Assembly: GCF_007859315.1 (NCBI RefSeq)
Contig: NZ_VOHA01000022.1
Span: 1 to 64,000, forward strand
Source of the DNA: Reyranella sp. CPCC 100927
GTDB taxonomy: Bacteria > Pseudomonadota > Alphaproteobacteria > Reyranellales > Reyranellaceae
Reading direction: 5' to 3'
Length of the DNA: 64,000 nt
Shown here one piece after another: positions 24,616 through 33,815 of this stretch. The notes beneath the pieces are model-generated. The model saw nothing but the letters and a program-made list of their open reading frames with translations, was not told the DNA's origin and searched no databases. The first letter of the stretch is position 1. Each line of letters opens with the position of its first letter. Both the position numbers and the translations under genes were made by a program.

Positions 24616-27600
24616 TCGAGCTGCGCCGTATCGTCCTGGTCGACTGGTACCTGTTTCGGGCCGAGCAAATTGACCTCGCGGGAATGACTGCCCTGATAGG
24701 GCCGAACGGCGCCGGCAAGTCCGCTATCATCGACGCGGTGCAGACGGTACTGAGCGGTGCCAACATGATGAGCATCCGTTTCAATCCGAGTGCCCAAAGC
24801 GGCTCGAAGAGCAAACGGTCCATCCGGGATTACTGCCTGGGCGTCGTCTCGTTGGATGAACGCGGCGAGCGGTCCCAGCCCACACGCGAAAACGCCTATA
24901 CCTATGTGATCCTCGGCTTCGTCGATGTCGATAGCGGCGCGGCGGTCAACCTCGGCATTGCATTCTCGGCCACTGAGGGACGCGGCGAAGAACGATGCGA
25001 GGCGCGCTTCCTTGTTCGTGGCGGGCTGATCAGCTTGGACGACCTGCTCGAGCCGGTAGACGATGGCGATGTCGAGACGCGCCATTGGCATGCGGTGCGG
25101 ACGATGCTCCGCGCACGCGAAGCGGAAGTGATCGACGACTTCGGCTCCGCGACCGAATTTGTCGAAGAGAGTTTGCGCACGCTGTCCCCGCCGGGCTTTC
25201 CGCTCGATCCCCGTCGCTTCATAAAGGCTTTTCGCAACGCCTTGTTGCTGCGGCCGGTGGAGAATCCAACGGAGTTTGTCCGCAACTATGTGCTGGACGA
25301 GCAGCCGATCAAGGTCGCTCGGCTCCGCCAAAGCATCGAACTCTATCGTTTCCTGACAGGCAAGATCGAGACGCTCAAAGCGCAAACGGCGAGTCTCGGG
25401 CAGATTCAGCGGATCGCCGGCCGTGTGATCGAGAACGAGCGCGCCATTCACGTCGGCGAATGGCAGATCGCTCGTATGCAATGGGAGACGTTCCGCCGCG
25501 AGGTCCGCTCGCTTCAAGTCCGACTGGGACAGTTGCGACACGAGGCTCAGGTCAAGGAGGCACAGGCAGTAGCAGCCGCGGCGCGCCTCTCGCGAGTCGA
25601 TCTCGAACTCGCAAGAGTCGAGCTGACGCACAAATCGAGCGAAGGCGAACAGCTCGCGCTGATGTATGAGTCTGACAAGAACCTCGCGATCAATGAACGT
25701 GAGAGCGCTCTCGCCCCGCTGAAGTTGGTCGAAAGCCTTGTCCAGCGCGTCGACACGCTCGCGGAGCGGCGCGTCATCGCCGGTTGGGACGATACCTTGC
25801 ATGGCCTTTTGAGCGCTGTGACGCTGGCGCATCGGCCCGTCGAGCTTCACAAGTGGGGCAAGGAGCTTGCAGAAGGCTGGGAGGAGAAGGCCACCCAGCT
25901 CGACGGCGCGCTGTCCGCCGTCACGGTCGAGCGTCTCGTGGACGTGCAGAAGCGCGCTGGGGACAACCTGTTTACCGCTCAAAAGGAAGTTCGCGATATC
26001 CAGGATCGGATGCAGCTGATCGATCGCAATCTGCAGCGTATTGATTCCGGGCAAGGCACCATCGAGCGCGGCACCGAAGCGCTGCTGCTGGCTCTTCGCC
26101 GCGAGGGCATTGTCGGTATTCCATTGTGCGACCTTGTCGAAGTGAAGGATCAGAAATGGCGTGTGGCTGTCGAAGCGGTGCTGGGTCGTTCGCGGGAAGC
26201 GCTGATCGTCGAGCCTGAGTACGCGGTTCGCGCTCTCGATACCTACCGACGCGGCACCGAAGAAGACTTCCGACAGGCTGAGATCATCAACACGACCAAG
26301 ACCGCGCAAACACGGCCCGCGGACAAGGGATCGCTTGCGACGGTGCTGAGCACCGACAATCCCCATGCCCGCGCGTTTCTGAATTTCCGGCTGGGACGGC
26401 TGGCGATGGTCGAGACCATGGAAAAGATGGCCTCGTCGGAAGGTGCCATTACCGCTGATCGCATGATGCAGTCCGGCCGCACGGTGAAGCGTCTGTCTCA
26501 TCCCGGCATCCTGAAGCTTGGACGCGCGAACGACGAGGAAACGCGGAAACTTCTGAAGGAAGAGCGTGCCGCGCTGATGATCCGTCTCGGCGACAAAGTC
26601 GCGACGGCGCGCCACCTGCAGGACGACAGCACGCTGATCAGCGATGTTGCGCGGGGATTCGAGGAGTTGCGGAGCAGGAAGGTATGCTGTGCTGCCGTCG
26701 GGCGGATGCTCGTGGAGTTCGACGCCAAGATCACGAGGCTCGCGAACCACGTCGAAGAGGCGCGACGCAGTGGCGATCCAAAGCTCCTGAAGCGGCTGGA
26801 AAATCTCAAGGATCAAGCCGCCTCGGCGCGCAGAGAGAAGGCGGATTCGGACCGGGTCTGGCGGGAGGCCGATGCCGCAAAAAACCAGCTCATTGGCGAC
26901 TACAACAAAGCCACTCGCGATCACGAACAGCTCCGTAGCAGGCGCCGGTCGGGCGCACGGCTTCTCAGAGGATATGACGGCGAGGCGAGCAAATTCGAGC
27001 TCGTTGTTCGCGCGATGACGCTTGACCGGTTATCCGAAGAAATCCAGGTCCGGAACGACGATGTTCGGCGTCGAGCGGGCGACAGGCGCCAAAGTTTGCA
27101 GCGCGAGTTGACCTCCGCGCTGTTCAGGCATTGTCAGCAATTCGCCGTCAGCCTGCCGTTCACCGAGGAGGATGCGAAAGCCGATGTCGTCGGCACCTGG
27201 GCCGGAGGAGAGCGCCAGCGGCTCGAATCCCACGAGCTGGTCAAGTACGAAGAGCAGTGCAAGAGCGCCGTCAGCGAAATGACAACGGCATTTCGGGACG
27301 ATCTTCTGCATCGTCTGCACGATGCCTTCGAGGGTATTCGAGAGACTCTGAACGAGCTGAACCGTCACCTCAAGGATCGGCAGTTCCACGGCCGCGACTA
27401 CTACACCTTCCGGTCAAGTCATGATCCAGCGCACGCGGACTTGATCGAGCTGGTGAAGGAATCTCGCCGTCCTGACTTCCAGCTGCCCTTGTTCTCGCAT
27501 GAGAAGCCGGTCGGATCCGATACACCGATGCTGCGCGCCATGCGTCGCATTGAGGAGATTCTTGCCGATCCCCAGGCCAAGACCGACGAAATCGAAGACC

Positions 27601-28112
27601 CGCGGAAGTATTTCACTTTTGAGCTCTATATCCACGACGAGGCCGGGAGGGTCCGCTCATCTCTCAGTAGCCGCGCTGGCACGGGCTCGGGCGGAGAAGG
27701 TCAGTTGCCGTTCTATATCGCCATCGGCGCCTCGCTGGCGGCGACGTATCAGAACCGGCGGACGGGACAGTCCGGCCTCGCCCTGGCCGTGTTTGACGAG
27801 GCCTTCAACCGACTTGATACCAAGGCGATCGGAGCGTGTTCCGAGTTCATGCGATCGCTTGGCCTGCAGGTGATTGTCGCGACTCCGGACGAAAAGCGGC
27901 ACATCTTCATGGAAGTCGCAGACACGGTCGTGAACGTGAACCGCACCGGAAACGTGGTCCTCGTCGACAACGAATACCTAACCGAGAAGACGCACCAAGC
28001 GCTTGCCAGCGTCGATCCATACCGGAAAGGCTTCGACATCTTTAAGGCGGAATTGATCGCGGCCTCGACGAAAGCCGACATAGACGACACGCGTCGAGAG
28101 GCGGCGGAGTAA
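24612..28112 (+). CDS. jetC: Wadjet system SMC-like ATPase JetC
   Basis: A 1166-residue SMC/MukB-like motor. The Walker A motif GPNGAGKS is at residues 30-37, long coiled-coil arms flank a central hinge region, the ABC signature SGGEG is at 1026-1030, and Walker B LALAVFDE is at 1056-1063. The SGGEGQLPFYIAIGASLA context is characteristic of the MukB/JetC branch. It hydrolyses ATP to extrude DNA loops, letting the complex measure circle size. It overlaps jetB by four bases and jetD by one (TAATG). A long open frame on the opposite strand is a codon-bias shadow. Confidence 0.93.
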   Translation: MIELRRIVLVDWYLFRAEQIDLAGMTALIGPNGAGKSAIIDAVQTVLSGANMMSIRFNPSAQSGSKSKRSIRDYCLGVVSLDERGERSQPTRENAYTYVILGFVDVDSGAAVNLGIAFSATEGRGEERCEARFLVRGGLISLDDLLEPVDDGDVETRHWHAVRTMLRAREAEVIDDFGSATEFVEESLRTLSPPGFPLDPRRFIKAFRNALLLRPVENPTEFVRNYVLDEQPIKVARLRQSIELYRFLTGKIETLKAQTASLGQIQRIAGRVIENERAIHVGEWQIARMQWETFRREVRSLQVRLGQLRHEAQVKEAQAVAAAARLSRVDLELARVELTHKSSEGEQLALMYESDKNLAINERESALAPLKLVESLVQRVDTLAERRVIAGWDDTLHGLLSAVTLAHRPVELHKWGKELAEGWEEKATQLDGALSAVTVERLVDVQKRAGDNLFTAQKEVRDIQDRMQLIDRNLQRIDSGQGTIERGTEALLLALRREGIVGIPLCDLVEVKDQKWRVAVEAVLGRSREALIVEPEYAVRALDTYRRGTEEDFRQAEIINTTKTAQTRPADKGSLATVLSTDNPHARAFLNFRLGRLAMVETMEKMASSEGAITADRMMQSGRTVKRLSHPGILKLGRANDEETRKLLKEERAALMIRLGDKVATARHLQDDSTLISDVARGFEELRSRKVCCAAVGRMLVEFDAKITRLANHVEEARRSGDPKLLKRLENLKDQAASARREKADSDRVWREADAAKNQLIGDYNKATRDHEQLRSRRRSGARLLRGYDGEASKFELVVRAMTLDRLSEEIQVRNDDVRRRAGDRRQSLQRELTSALFRHCQQFAVSLPFTEEDAKADVVGTWAGGERQRLESHELVKYEEQCKSAVSEMTTAFRDDLLHRLHDAFEGIRETLNELNRHLKDRQFHGRDYYTFRSSHDPAHADLIELVKESRRPDFQLPLFSHEKPVGSDTPMLRAMRRIEEILADPQAKTDEIEDPRKYFTFELYIHDEAGRVRSSLSSRAGTGSGGEGQLPFYIAIGASLAATYQNRRTGQSGLALAVFDEAFNRLDTKAIGACSEFMRSLGLQVIVATPDEKRHIFMEVADTVVNVNRTGNVVLVDNEYLTEKTHQALASVDPYRKGFDIFKAELIAASTKADIDDTRREAAE

Positions 28113-29302
28113 TGGGACTGGAGGATCCTGGCATAGCTTTTCTCAAGCGGCTTCTGGTGCTCTCCGAACGGTCACCCGATCGCACACGTCAAGCATCGGC
28201 GGCTCCCGACTACGACAGTCTGCCGCGCGCCGAGGCGATTACGCGATTTCAGAGTCAACTCGCCGCGGCCGAGCGCGCAGGCGCCGTGGCGCTTCGCTAC
28301 GGCAAGCGTGAGCGTAAACATCTGATTGAGCGCGTCACGGTCCGCGACCAGGTCATCCTGGCGCGCCATCTAGGGCGCACACCAGCGCCGGAAGCGGCCA
28401 GCGAAGCGCGTGGCCGTCTGAAGCCGGTCATCCAGGATGGCGAGCCCTGGCTCACCGGCATACTCGACGAGATGCAGGGACGATGGATGCGCGGCGAGCC
28501 GGCTTACAGGCTCGGAGCAGACGACATCGAGGGAGCCAAAGAGTTCCTCGCGCTGCTTTGCGCAATATCCAGAGGGCAGGCCCGCGGACTGGACGCGCGC
28601 ACGTTCGCGCTAAGCGTCACGGGCGATACGAAGGCCTTTGACCGCAACGCCAGCCGCTTGCTCGCCGTGCTGGCAGCGCACTTCAACGAAACCTCAGCCG
28701 ACGCGGTATGGACCTGCATCGGGCTCGACCGTTACCCGCATCCGGTCCATCTGCGCGGTCCCCTCCTAATCGAAGATGGGCAGCGCGTCCTTGTTGACGG
28801 CATGGGGAAGCCATTTGCATCGATCCATCCCGAGATGCTGTCGCTACTCAAGCTGGCCCTGCCACCGCCCTACATCCTCACCATCGAAAACTATGCCAGT
28901 TTCAACCGCCATGTTCGTGAGTTGGATGACGGCGGACTGGTCATTTATACAGGCGGCTTCGCCTCTGTCGGCGTCATGGCGCTATTGAAGTGCGTTCTAG
29001 GCTGCACGGATGCGGCCGTACCGTTCTGTCACTGGGGAGACATCGACCCGGGGGGCCTCAGGATATTCCGCTACCTAGAGGAAACCTTGCCCCGGCCGCC
29101 GCGGCCGCATCTTATGAGTCGCGAACTCGCCGAAGCCCAAGGTAGGCCGGCGTCGCCGGATCCATCGCTTGCGTCCATCGCCCAAACGCCGAGTGCCGTC
29201 GCACCTCTTGCCCAATGGCTCGCAAGAGGCGAAGGAATCCGGCATCTCGAACAAGAAGCGATTAATCCAACAACACCCACTGTGACAAGCACAGCCGCCT
29301 GA
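28112..29302 (+). CDS. jetD: Wadjet system nuclease JetD (TOPRIM)
   Basis: A 396-residue protein with an N-terminal arm domain (DUF3322-like) and a C-terminal TOPRIM domain (DUF2220-like), related to topoisomerase VI A subunits. Catalytic-type residues are visible: E259 in ILTIENYASF, and D310 and D312 in HWGDIDPGGLRIF. JetD makes the double-strand cut once JetABC has identified a small circle. The ATG at 28112 overlaps the jetC TAA. It is the last gene of the operon; an AT-rich inverted repeat follows two bases after the stop. Confidence 0.92.
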   Translation: MGLEDPGIAFLKRLLVLSERSPDRTRQASAAPDYDSLPRAEAITRFQSQLAAAERAGAVALRYGKRERKHLIERVTVRDQVILARHLGRTPAPEAASEARGRLKPVIQDGEPWLTGILDEMQGRWMRGEPAYRLGADDIEGAKEFLALLCAISRGQARGLDARTFALSVTGDTKAFDRNASRLLAVLAAHFNETSADAVWTCIGLDRYPHPVHLRGPLLIEDGQRVLVDGMGKPFASIHPEMLSLLKLALPPPYILTIENYASFNRHVRELDDGGLVIYTGGFASVGVMALLKCVLGCTDAAVPFCHWGDIDPGGLRIFRYLEETLPRPPRPHLMSRELAEAQGRPASPDPSLASIAQTPSAVAPLAQWLARGEGIRHLEQEAINPTTPTVTSTAA

Positions 29303-29303
29303 G

Positions 29304-29332
29304 ATTTTTCTTGATCTTTTTATGAGAAAAAT
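29304..29332 (+). terminator. AT-rich inverted repeat after jetD
   Basis: ATTTTTCT (29304-29311) and AGAAAAAT (29325-29332) are perfect 8-bp arms around a 13-base T-rich loop, immediately after the jetD stop. The stem has few G-C pairs, so it would be a weak intrinsic terminator; the position supports that role. Confidence 0.4.
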
Positions 29333-29773
29333 ATAGAGTCCCATTTGAACGTGGGCAAGTGTTCTTGCCGCCGGATGTGGGCGTCATGCACGCGGTGTGC
29401 TTCTACAGGAGGCGCATGCGTCCGGGGGCAGGCGTCGCTGCCGCTGGTCGCGCAGCACCCGACACGCCCCATGAGAGGTATCGTCATGAGCGCACGACTT
29501 TCTGGCCGTAACTGGCCGCTTTCTGCCACCGACTGGCCGCGTTGAACCACATCGCCCAAGGCCCTGGGACATAACCCCAAACCGACTTTCTGGCCGTATC
29601 TGCCCTTTCTGCCAGCCCCTGTGCTTCAACGAAAAGGGCGCTCGCCATTTCGCGCCGCGCTCTGCGAGACGACCCGCGCGCTCTGCCTTGAGGTCCGGCA
29701 AAGCCGCATGCTTTGATCCGCACGCCCAGACGACCGCGCGACGTTTCGCGTCGCGGCATCCAAGAGGACGCCC
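29333..29773. other. Gap after the Wadjet operon
   Basis: No gene is supported. The region contains short degenerate direct repeats (29495-29528 and 29583-29612) and otherwise nothing recognisable up to the acyl-CoA ligase start. It is likely the right boundary of the defence island. Confidence 0.4.
29495..29612. repeat. Pair of degenerate ~32-bp direct repeats
   Basis: Two copies 88 bases apart both begin CGACTTTCTGGCCGTA and end TTTCTGCCA (29495-29528 and 29583-29612); the second lacks a few bases in the middle. Between them GACTGGCCGC echoes part of the unit. The function is unknown; they could be a boundary remnant of the defence island or protein-binding iterons. Confidence 0.55.
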
Positions 29774-31315
29774 GTGCATCCGTACATCCATGCCGCCCAA
29801 AACCCGGACAAGCCGGCCTACATCATGGCCGGCAGCGGCGAGACCGTGACCTATGGCCAGCTCGACGAAAGGTCCAATCGCATCGCGCAGATGTTCCGGG
29901 CGCGCGGCCTGAAGATCGGGGATCACATCGCGATCTTCCTCGAGAACCACGCCCGTTTCTTCGAGCTCTGCTGGGCGGCGCAGCGCGCGGGACTGATCTA
30001 CACGGCCGTCAGCTCGCGGCTCACGGCGGCCGAGGTCGATTTCATTGTTGGCGACTGCGGCGCCAAGCTGCTGGTGACGTCGAAATATCTCGAGAAGCCG
30101 GCCGCCGAGCTGGTGTCGCTGATGCCTGATGTAACGTCGCGGCTGATGATCGACGGCACCATCGCCGGCTACGAGCCGTTCGAGAGCACGGTGGCCGCCT
30201 ATCCGGCGACGCGCATCGCCGACGAGATCTCCGGCCACGACATGCTCTACTCCTCGGGGACCACCGGTCGGCCCAAGGGCGTGATGGTGCCGCTGTCGGG
30301 CGAGCCGATCGACGTCGTCGCGCCGTCGTTCCAGGTGACGCGCCAGATCTACGGCTTCGACGCCAACACGGTCTATCTGTCGCCGGCGCCGCTCTATCAC
30401 GCAGCGCCGCTGCGCTTCAATCTGTCGATCATGCGCGTGGGCGGCACCAGCGTGATCATGGAGCAGTTCGACGCCGAGGATTACCTGCGGCAGATCGCCA
30501 GGCACAAGGCGACCCACACCCAGGTCGTGCCTACCATGTTCGTGCGCATGCTGAAGCTGCCGCCCGAGGTGCGCGGTCGCTACGATACGTCGAGCCTCAC
30601 ATGCGCCATCCATGCCGCGGCGCCGTGCCCGATCCCGGTCAAGGAGCAGATGATCGACTGGTGGGGGCCGATCCTGCATGAGTACTACGGCGGCACCGAA
30701 GGCAACGGCCTCACCATGCTCAATGCGCAGGAATGGCTGGCGCACAAGGGTTCGGTCGGCCGCGCCGTCGTCGGCAAGGTCAAGATCGTGGGCGAGGATG
30801 GCGCGGAACTGCCGGTGGGCGAGTCCGGCACCGTTTACTTCGCCGAGGGCCGCGAGTTCGCCTACCACAACGATGCCAAGAAGACCGCCGAGTCGCGCCA
30901 TCCCAAGGGCTGGAGCACGCTGGGCGATGTCGGCTACCTCGATGCCGACGGCTATCTCTATCTGACCGATCGCAAGGCGTTCATGATCATCTCCGGCGGC
31001 GTGAACATCTATCCGCAGGAGGCCGAGAACGTGCTGATCAACCACCCGGCGGTCGTCGACGTGGCGGTGTTCGGCGTGCCCAACGATGATTTCGGTGAGG
31101 AAGTGAAGGCGGTGGTGCAGCCGCGCGACATGGCCGAGGCCGGACCGGCGCTGGCCGAGGAACTGATCGCCTTCTGCAAGCAGCAGCTGTCGCCGATCAA
31201 ATGCCCGCGCTCGGTCGACTTCGAAGCCGAACTGCCACGCCATCCCACCGGCAAGCTCTACAAGCGCCTGCTGCGTGATCGCTATTGGGCCGGAAGACAG
31301 AGCCGGATCGTTTGA
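29774..31315 (+). CDS. AMP-dependent acyl-CoA synthetase/ligase
   Basis: A 513-residue member of the ANL adenylate-forming superfamily: activates a carboxylic acid with ATP, then makes the CoA thioester. Motifs are the P-loop SSGTTGRPKGVM, the aromatic/adenine motif YYGGTEGNG, the GDVGYLDADGYLYLTDR hinge region, and a C-terminal Lys in HPTGKLYKR. The GTG at 29774 has AGAGG upstream and begins the usual HPYIHAAQNPDKPA. Likely a medium/long-chain fatty acid or aromatic acid substrate. It precedes a quinone oxidoreductase gene, separated by a palindromic repeat. Confidence 0.9.
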   Translation: MHPYIHAAQNPDKPAYIMAGSGETVTYGQLDERSNRIAQMFRARGLKIGDHIAIFLENHARFFELCWAAQRAGLIYTAVSSRLTAAEVDFIVGDCGAKLLVTSKYLEKPAAELVSLMPDVTSRLMIDGTIAGYEPFESTVAAYPATRIADEISGHDMLYSSGTTGRPKGVMVPLSGEPIDVVAPSFQVTRQIYGFDANTVYLSPAPLYHAAPLRFNLSIMRVGGTSVIMEQFDAEDYLRQIARHKATHTQVVPTMFVRMLKLPPEVRGRYDTSSLTCAIHAAAPCPIPVKEQMIDWWGPILHEYYGGTEGNGLTMLNAQEWLAHKGSVGRAVVGKVKIVGEDGAELPVGESGTVYFAEGREFAYHNDAKKTAESRHPKGWSTLGDVGYLDADGYLYLTDRKAFMIISGGVNIYPQEAENVLINHPAVVDVAVFGVPNDDFGEEVKAVVQPRDMAEAGPALAEELIAFCKQQLSPIKCPRSVDFEAELPRHPTGKLYKRLLRDRYWAGRQSRIV

Positions 31316-31327
31316 CCCTGATACAGA

Positions 31328-31410
31328 CTGTCATCCCGAGCGTAGCGAGGGATCTTTGGATGATGGCGTGCGACGCATCAAAAGATCCCTCGCTACGCTC
31401 GGGATGACAG
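31328..31410. repeat. Palindromic intergenic repeat, perfect 30-bp arms ('HPERSEGS' type)
   Basis: Arms at 31328-31357 and 31381-31410 are exact reverse complements around a 23-base loop; the left arm starts CTGTCATCCCGAGCGTAG. This class of repeat is widespread in bacterial genomes, and its conceptual translation contains HPERSEGS. It lies between the ligase and the quinone oxidoreductase and can fold into a very stable hairpin, possibly stopping or protecting transcripts. A related copy is at 32450-32534. Confidence 0.8.
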
Positions 31411-31466
31411 CGGGTAGCGAATCACCTTTCAATGATCGTGAGTACTGGACTCAAGGAGACCACATC

Positions 31467-32438
31467 ATGAAAGCCGCCGTCGTGGGCGAGTCGGGCGTCG
31501 AGGTTCGCGATATCCCGACGCCGCAGCCCAAACCGAATGAAGTGCTGATCAAGGTGCGCGCCGCCAGCCTCAACCGCGCAGACCTGGCTGTGGCCGCCGG
31601 TCGCCGCCACGGTTCGGTGGGCGGCGTCGGCGCCCGGCTGGGGCTGGAGTGCGCCGGTGAGGTCGCCGCCGTCGGCACCGAGGTGCAGGGCATCACGGTG
31701 GGCGACCGCGTGATGAGCTCGGCGCCGGGCGGCTATGCCGAATACGCCACCGCCGAGGCGGCGCGCGTGCACAAGGTGCCGGCCAACAACATGACCTTCG
31801 AACAGGCCGCCTGTTATCCCGTGGCGCTGCAGACCATGCACAACGCATTGGTGACGGCGGGTCGGCTGAAGGCGGGCGAGTCGGTGCTGATCCAGGGTGC
31901 CAGTGCCGGTGTCGGCCTGATGGGGCTGCAGATCGCCAAGCTGATGGGTGCCGCGGTCGTGATCGGCACCTCGACCAACGAGGCGCGGCGACTGCGTCTG
32001 AAGGAATTCGGCGCCGACCTCGCGCTCGATTCGCGCGACGCGGCATGGCCCGACGCGGTCAAGCAGGCGACCGGCGGCAAGGGCGTCGACCTGATCGTCG
32101 ATCAGGTGTCGGGCGGCGTCGCCAACCAGAACATGCAGGCCGCCGCCGTGCTCGGCCGCATCGTCAATGTCGGCCGTCTGGGCGGCATGAAGGGCGAGTT
32201 CGACTTCGATCTGCACGCGCTCAAGCGCATCGACTATATCGGCGTCACGTTCCGGACCCGCTCGCCCGAAGAGGTGGCCGAGATCAACCGGCTGATGCGC
32301 GCCGACCTGTGGCCGGCGCTGGAGGCCGGCCAGCTGTCGCTGCCCATCGACCGCACGTTCCCGCTCGATCAGGTGAGCGAGGCGTTGGCCCACATGCGGG
32401 CCAACGCCCACTTCGGCAAGATCGTGCTGACGATGTGA
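31467..32438 (+). CDS. NAD(P)H:quinone oxidoreductase-like medium-chain dehydrogenase/reductase
   Basis: A 323-residue MDR protein. The N-terminal GroES-like domain contains NRADLAVAAGR and GLECAGEVAAVG, where zinc alcohol dehydrogenases have GHE; its absence marks the zinc-free quinone oxidoreductase branch. The Rossmann motif is LIQGASAGVGLMGLQIAKLMG. AAGGAG precedes the ATG at 31467. It probably reduces quinones or alpha,beta-unsaturated carbonyls with NADPH. Two palindromic repeats flank the gene, one on each side. Confidence 0.9.
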   Translation: MKAAVVGESGVEVRDIPTPQPKPNEVLIKVRAASLNRADLAVAAGRRHGSVGGVGARLGLECAGEVAAVGTEVQGITVGDRVMSSAPGGYAEYATAEAARVHKVPANNMTFEQAACYPVALQTMHNALVTAGRLKAGESVLIQGASAGVGLMGLQIAKLMGAAVVIGTSTNEARRLRLKEFGADLALDSRDAAWPDAVKQATGGKGVDLIVDQVSGGVANQNMQAAAVLGRIVNVGRLGGMKGEFDFDLHALKRIDYIGVTFRTRSPEEVAEINRLMRADLWPALEAGQLSLPIDRTFPLDQVSEALAHMRANAHFGKIVLTM

Positions 32439-32449
32439 CGTGCGCGACA

Positions 32450-32534
32450 TGTCATCCCGAGCGCAGCGAGGGATCTTTCCGCCATGACGGGTCCAGAGGC
32501 CGCCAAAAGAGTCCTCGCTGCGCTCGGAATGACA
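32450..32534. repeat. Palindromic intergenic repeat, imperfect copy
   Basis: Arms at 32450-32478 and about 32506-32534 match with a few mismatches; the unit is the same as at 31328-31410 (TGTCATCCCGAGCGCAGCG and its complement), but the loop sequence is different. It lies just after the quinone oxidoreductase stop and between it and the convergent ankyrin gene, where it may act as a bidirectional terminator. Confidence 0.75.
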
Positions 32535-32551
32535 GTGCGCAGCGACCAGTC

Positions 32552-33767
32552 TCAAACGCTCAGCGTGCGCAGATAGGCCTCGGCGTGCGATCGCTTCATG
32601 TGGATGGCCCAAATCCAGCGCGGTACCGTTCCAGAGCGTGTCGCGGATCTCCGCGCGGGCGCCGTGCGCGACGAGCAACTGAAGCATGGCGACGTCGTCG
32701 TTGTCGGCGGCGGCGTGCAACGCGGTGCTGTGGCTGTGCACGGGAATGAATGCATTGACGTCGGTGCCGGCCTGCAGGCACAGGTGTGCGCACGTCGTCT
32801 CCTGGTTGATCACGGCCATGGCCAGGGCTGCCTGCCGATCCTCGGTGCACGCCGTGGGCAGCAGCGTCTGCAGATCGGCGACGCGGCCCAGCCCGGCCGC
32901 GATCGGCGCGGTCAGCGTCATGCCGCCGGCGAGCAGGGCTTCGACCGGTCCGCGTTCCTTGTGGCCCAGCGTCATCAGGATCGTCCGGCGGCTCGCAGTC
33001 GCGCCGGCGCGGGTGAGCCGGTCCATCAGTGCGATCTGGTGGCCCTGCGTGCGCGCCGGGGCGCTGGTCATGACCAACTCCAGTGCATAGTCGAGGTCGG
33101 CCGCTGCCACGCCGCGCGCGATCATGGCATCGGCGATGGCGGCGATGTTGGCCGGCATGCGCTCGATCAGGTTCGGGTTGTTGGCGATGAACCAGAACAG
33201 GCGCGGGTCGCGGAAGTAGTCGGCGGGATAGCAGTCCGGCTCGATGGCACGCTCGCGCAGCAGGCGGGGATGGGCATCCAGCAGGCGGCACAGCCCGGCA
33301 AGATCACCGGCCTGGATCGCCCTGACGGCTTGGCGGAACAGCGCATCGCGCAGCACCGGCCGGTCGAGCAGTTCGACGATCTGATCTTTGTCGGGGGCCG
33401 ACCCGCGCCGGGCCCAGTCGAGTGCCGTAGCGCCGGTCGCATCCGTCTGCCACGACAGCGCGCCGCGGCGGATCAGCAGCGCGACCAGCGCGACCGGACC
33501 GTGCGATGCCGCGGCGTGCAGGGCCGTCGCCTCGCCATCGCCGGCGCGGCGAACGGCAGCGCCGGCCTGCAGCAACAGCGTGGCCACGGCCAGGCGGCGC
33601 TCGGGCGGCGCGTCACCGGCGCAGGCGTGCCACAGCGGTGTGCAGGGTGCGTGGTTGTCGCCGTCGACGGCTGCGCCGGCGGCCAGCAGGGCGCGAACGG
33701 CATCGTCGTCGGCCTGCTCTGCCGCCAGCGACAGGGGCGACGGATCGGCGTCATGTGTGGCAGCCAT
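32552..33767 (-). pseudogene. Ankyrin-repeat protein gene with a frameshift near the 3' end
   Basis: Begins at ATG 33767 and encodes about 385 residues with ankyrin-like units (for example SPLSLAAEQADDDAVRALLAAGA and TALHAAADNDDVAMLQLLVAHGA). At about 32611-32613 an extra base moves the reading frame. In frame one the protein goes LWNGTALDLGHPHEA and then reads through the palindromic repeat and antisense to the quinone oxidoreductase. Removing one base restores LWNGTALDWAIHMKRSHAEA ending in YLRTLSV and a TGA at 32552, a natural ankyrin end. Either a real mutation or a sequence error. Ankyrin repeats mediate protein contacts; the partner is unknown. Confidence 0.75.
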
Positions 33768-33815
33768 GGCCGCCAGCGTAAGCGCTGGACCCGGCCGCGG
33801 ACAAGGCGATGCGTG

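Noticed and set aside
24588-26924. 778-codon open frame antisense to jetC
   Set aside because: jetC on the plus strand has Walker and signature motifs and fits the operon; the antisense frame shows no motif and arises from codon bias.
29484-29759. 91-codon minus-strand frame over the direct repeats
   Set aside because: Its composition is explained by the repeats and it lacks a start signal; no domain.
31422-32551. Continuation of the ankyrin frame past the frameshift
   Set aside because: After the extra base the frame runs through a palindromic repeat and antisense to the quinone oxidoreductase; the natural end is in the other frame at 32552.
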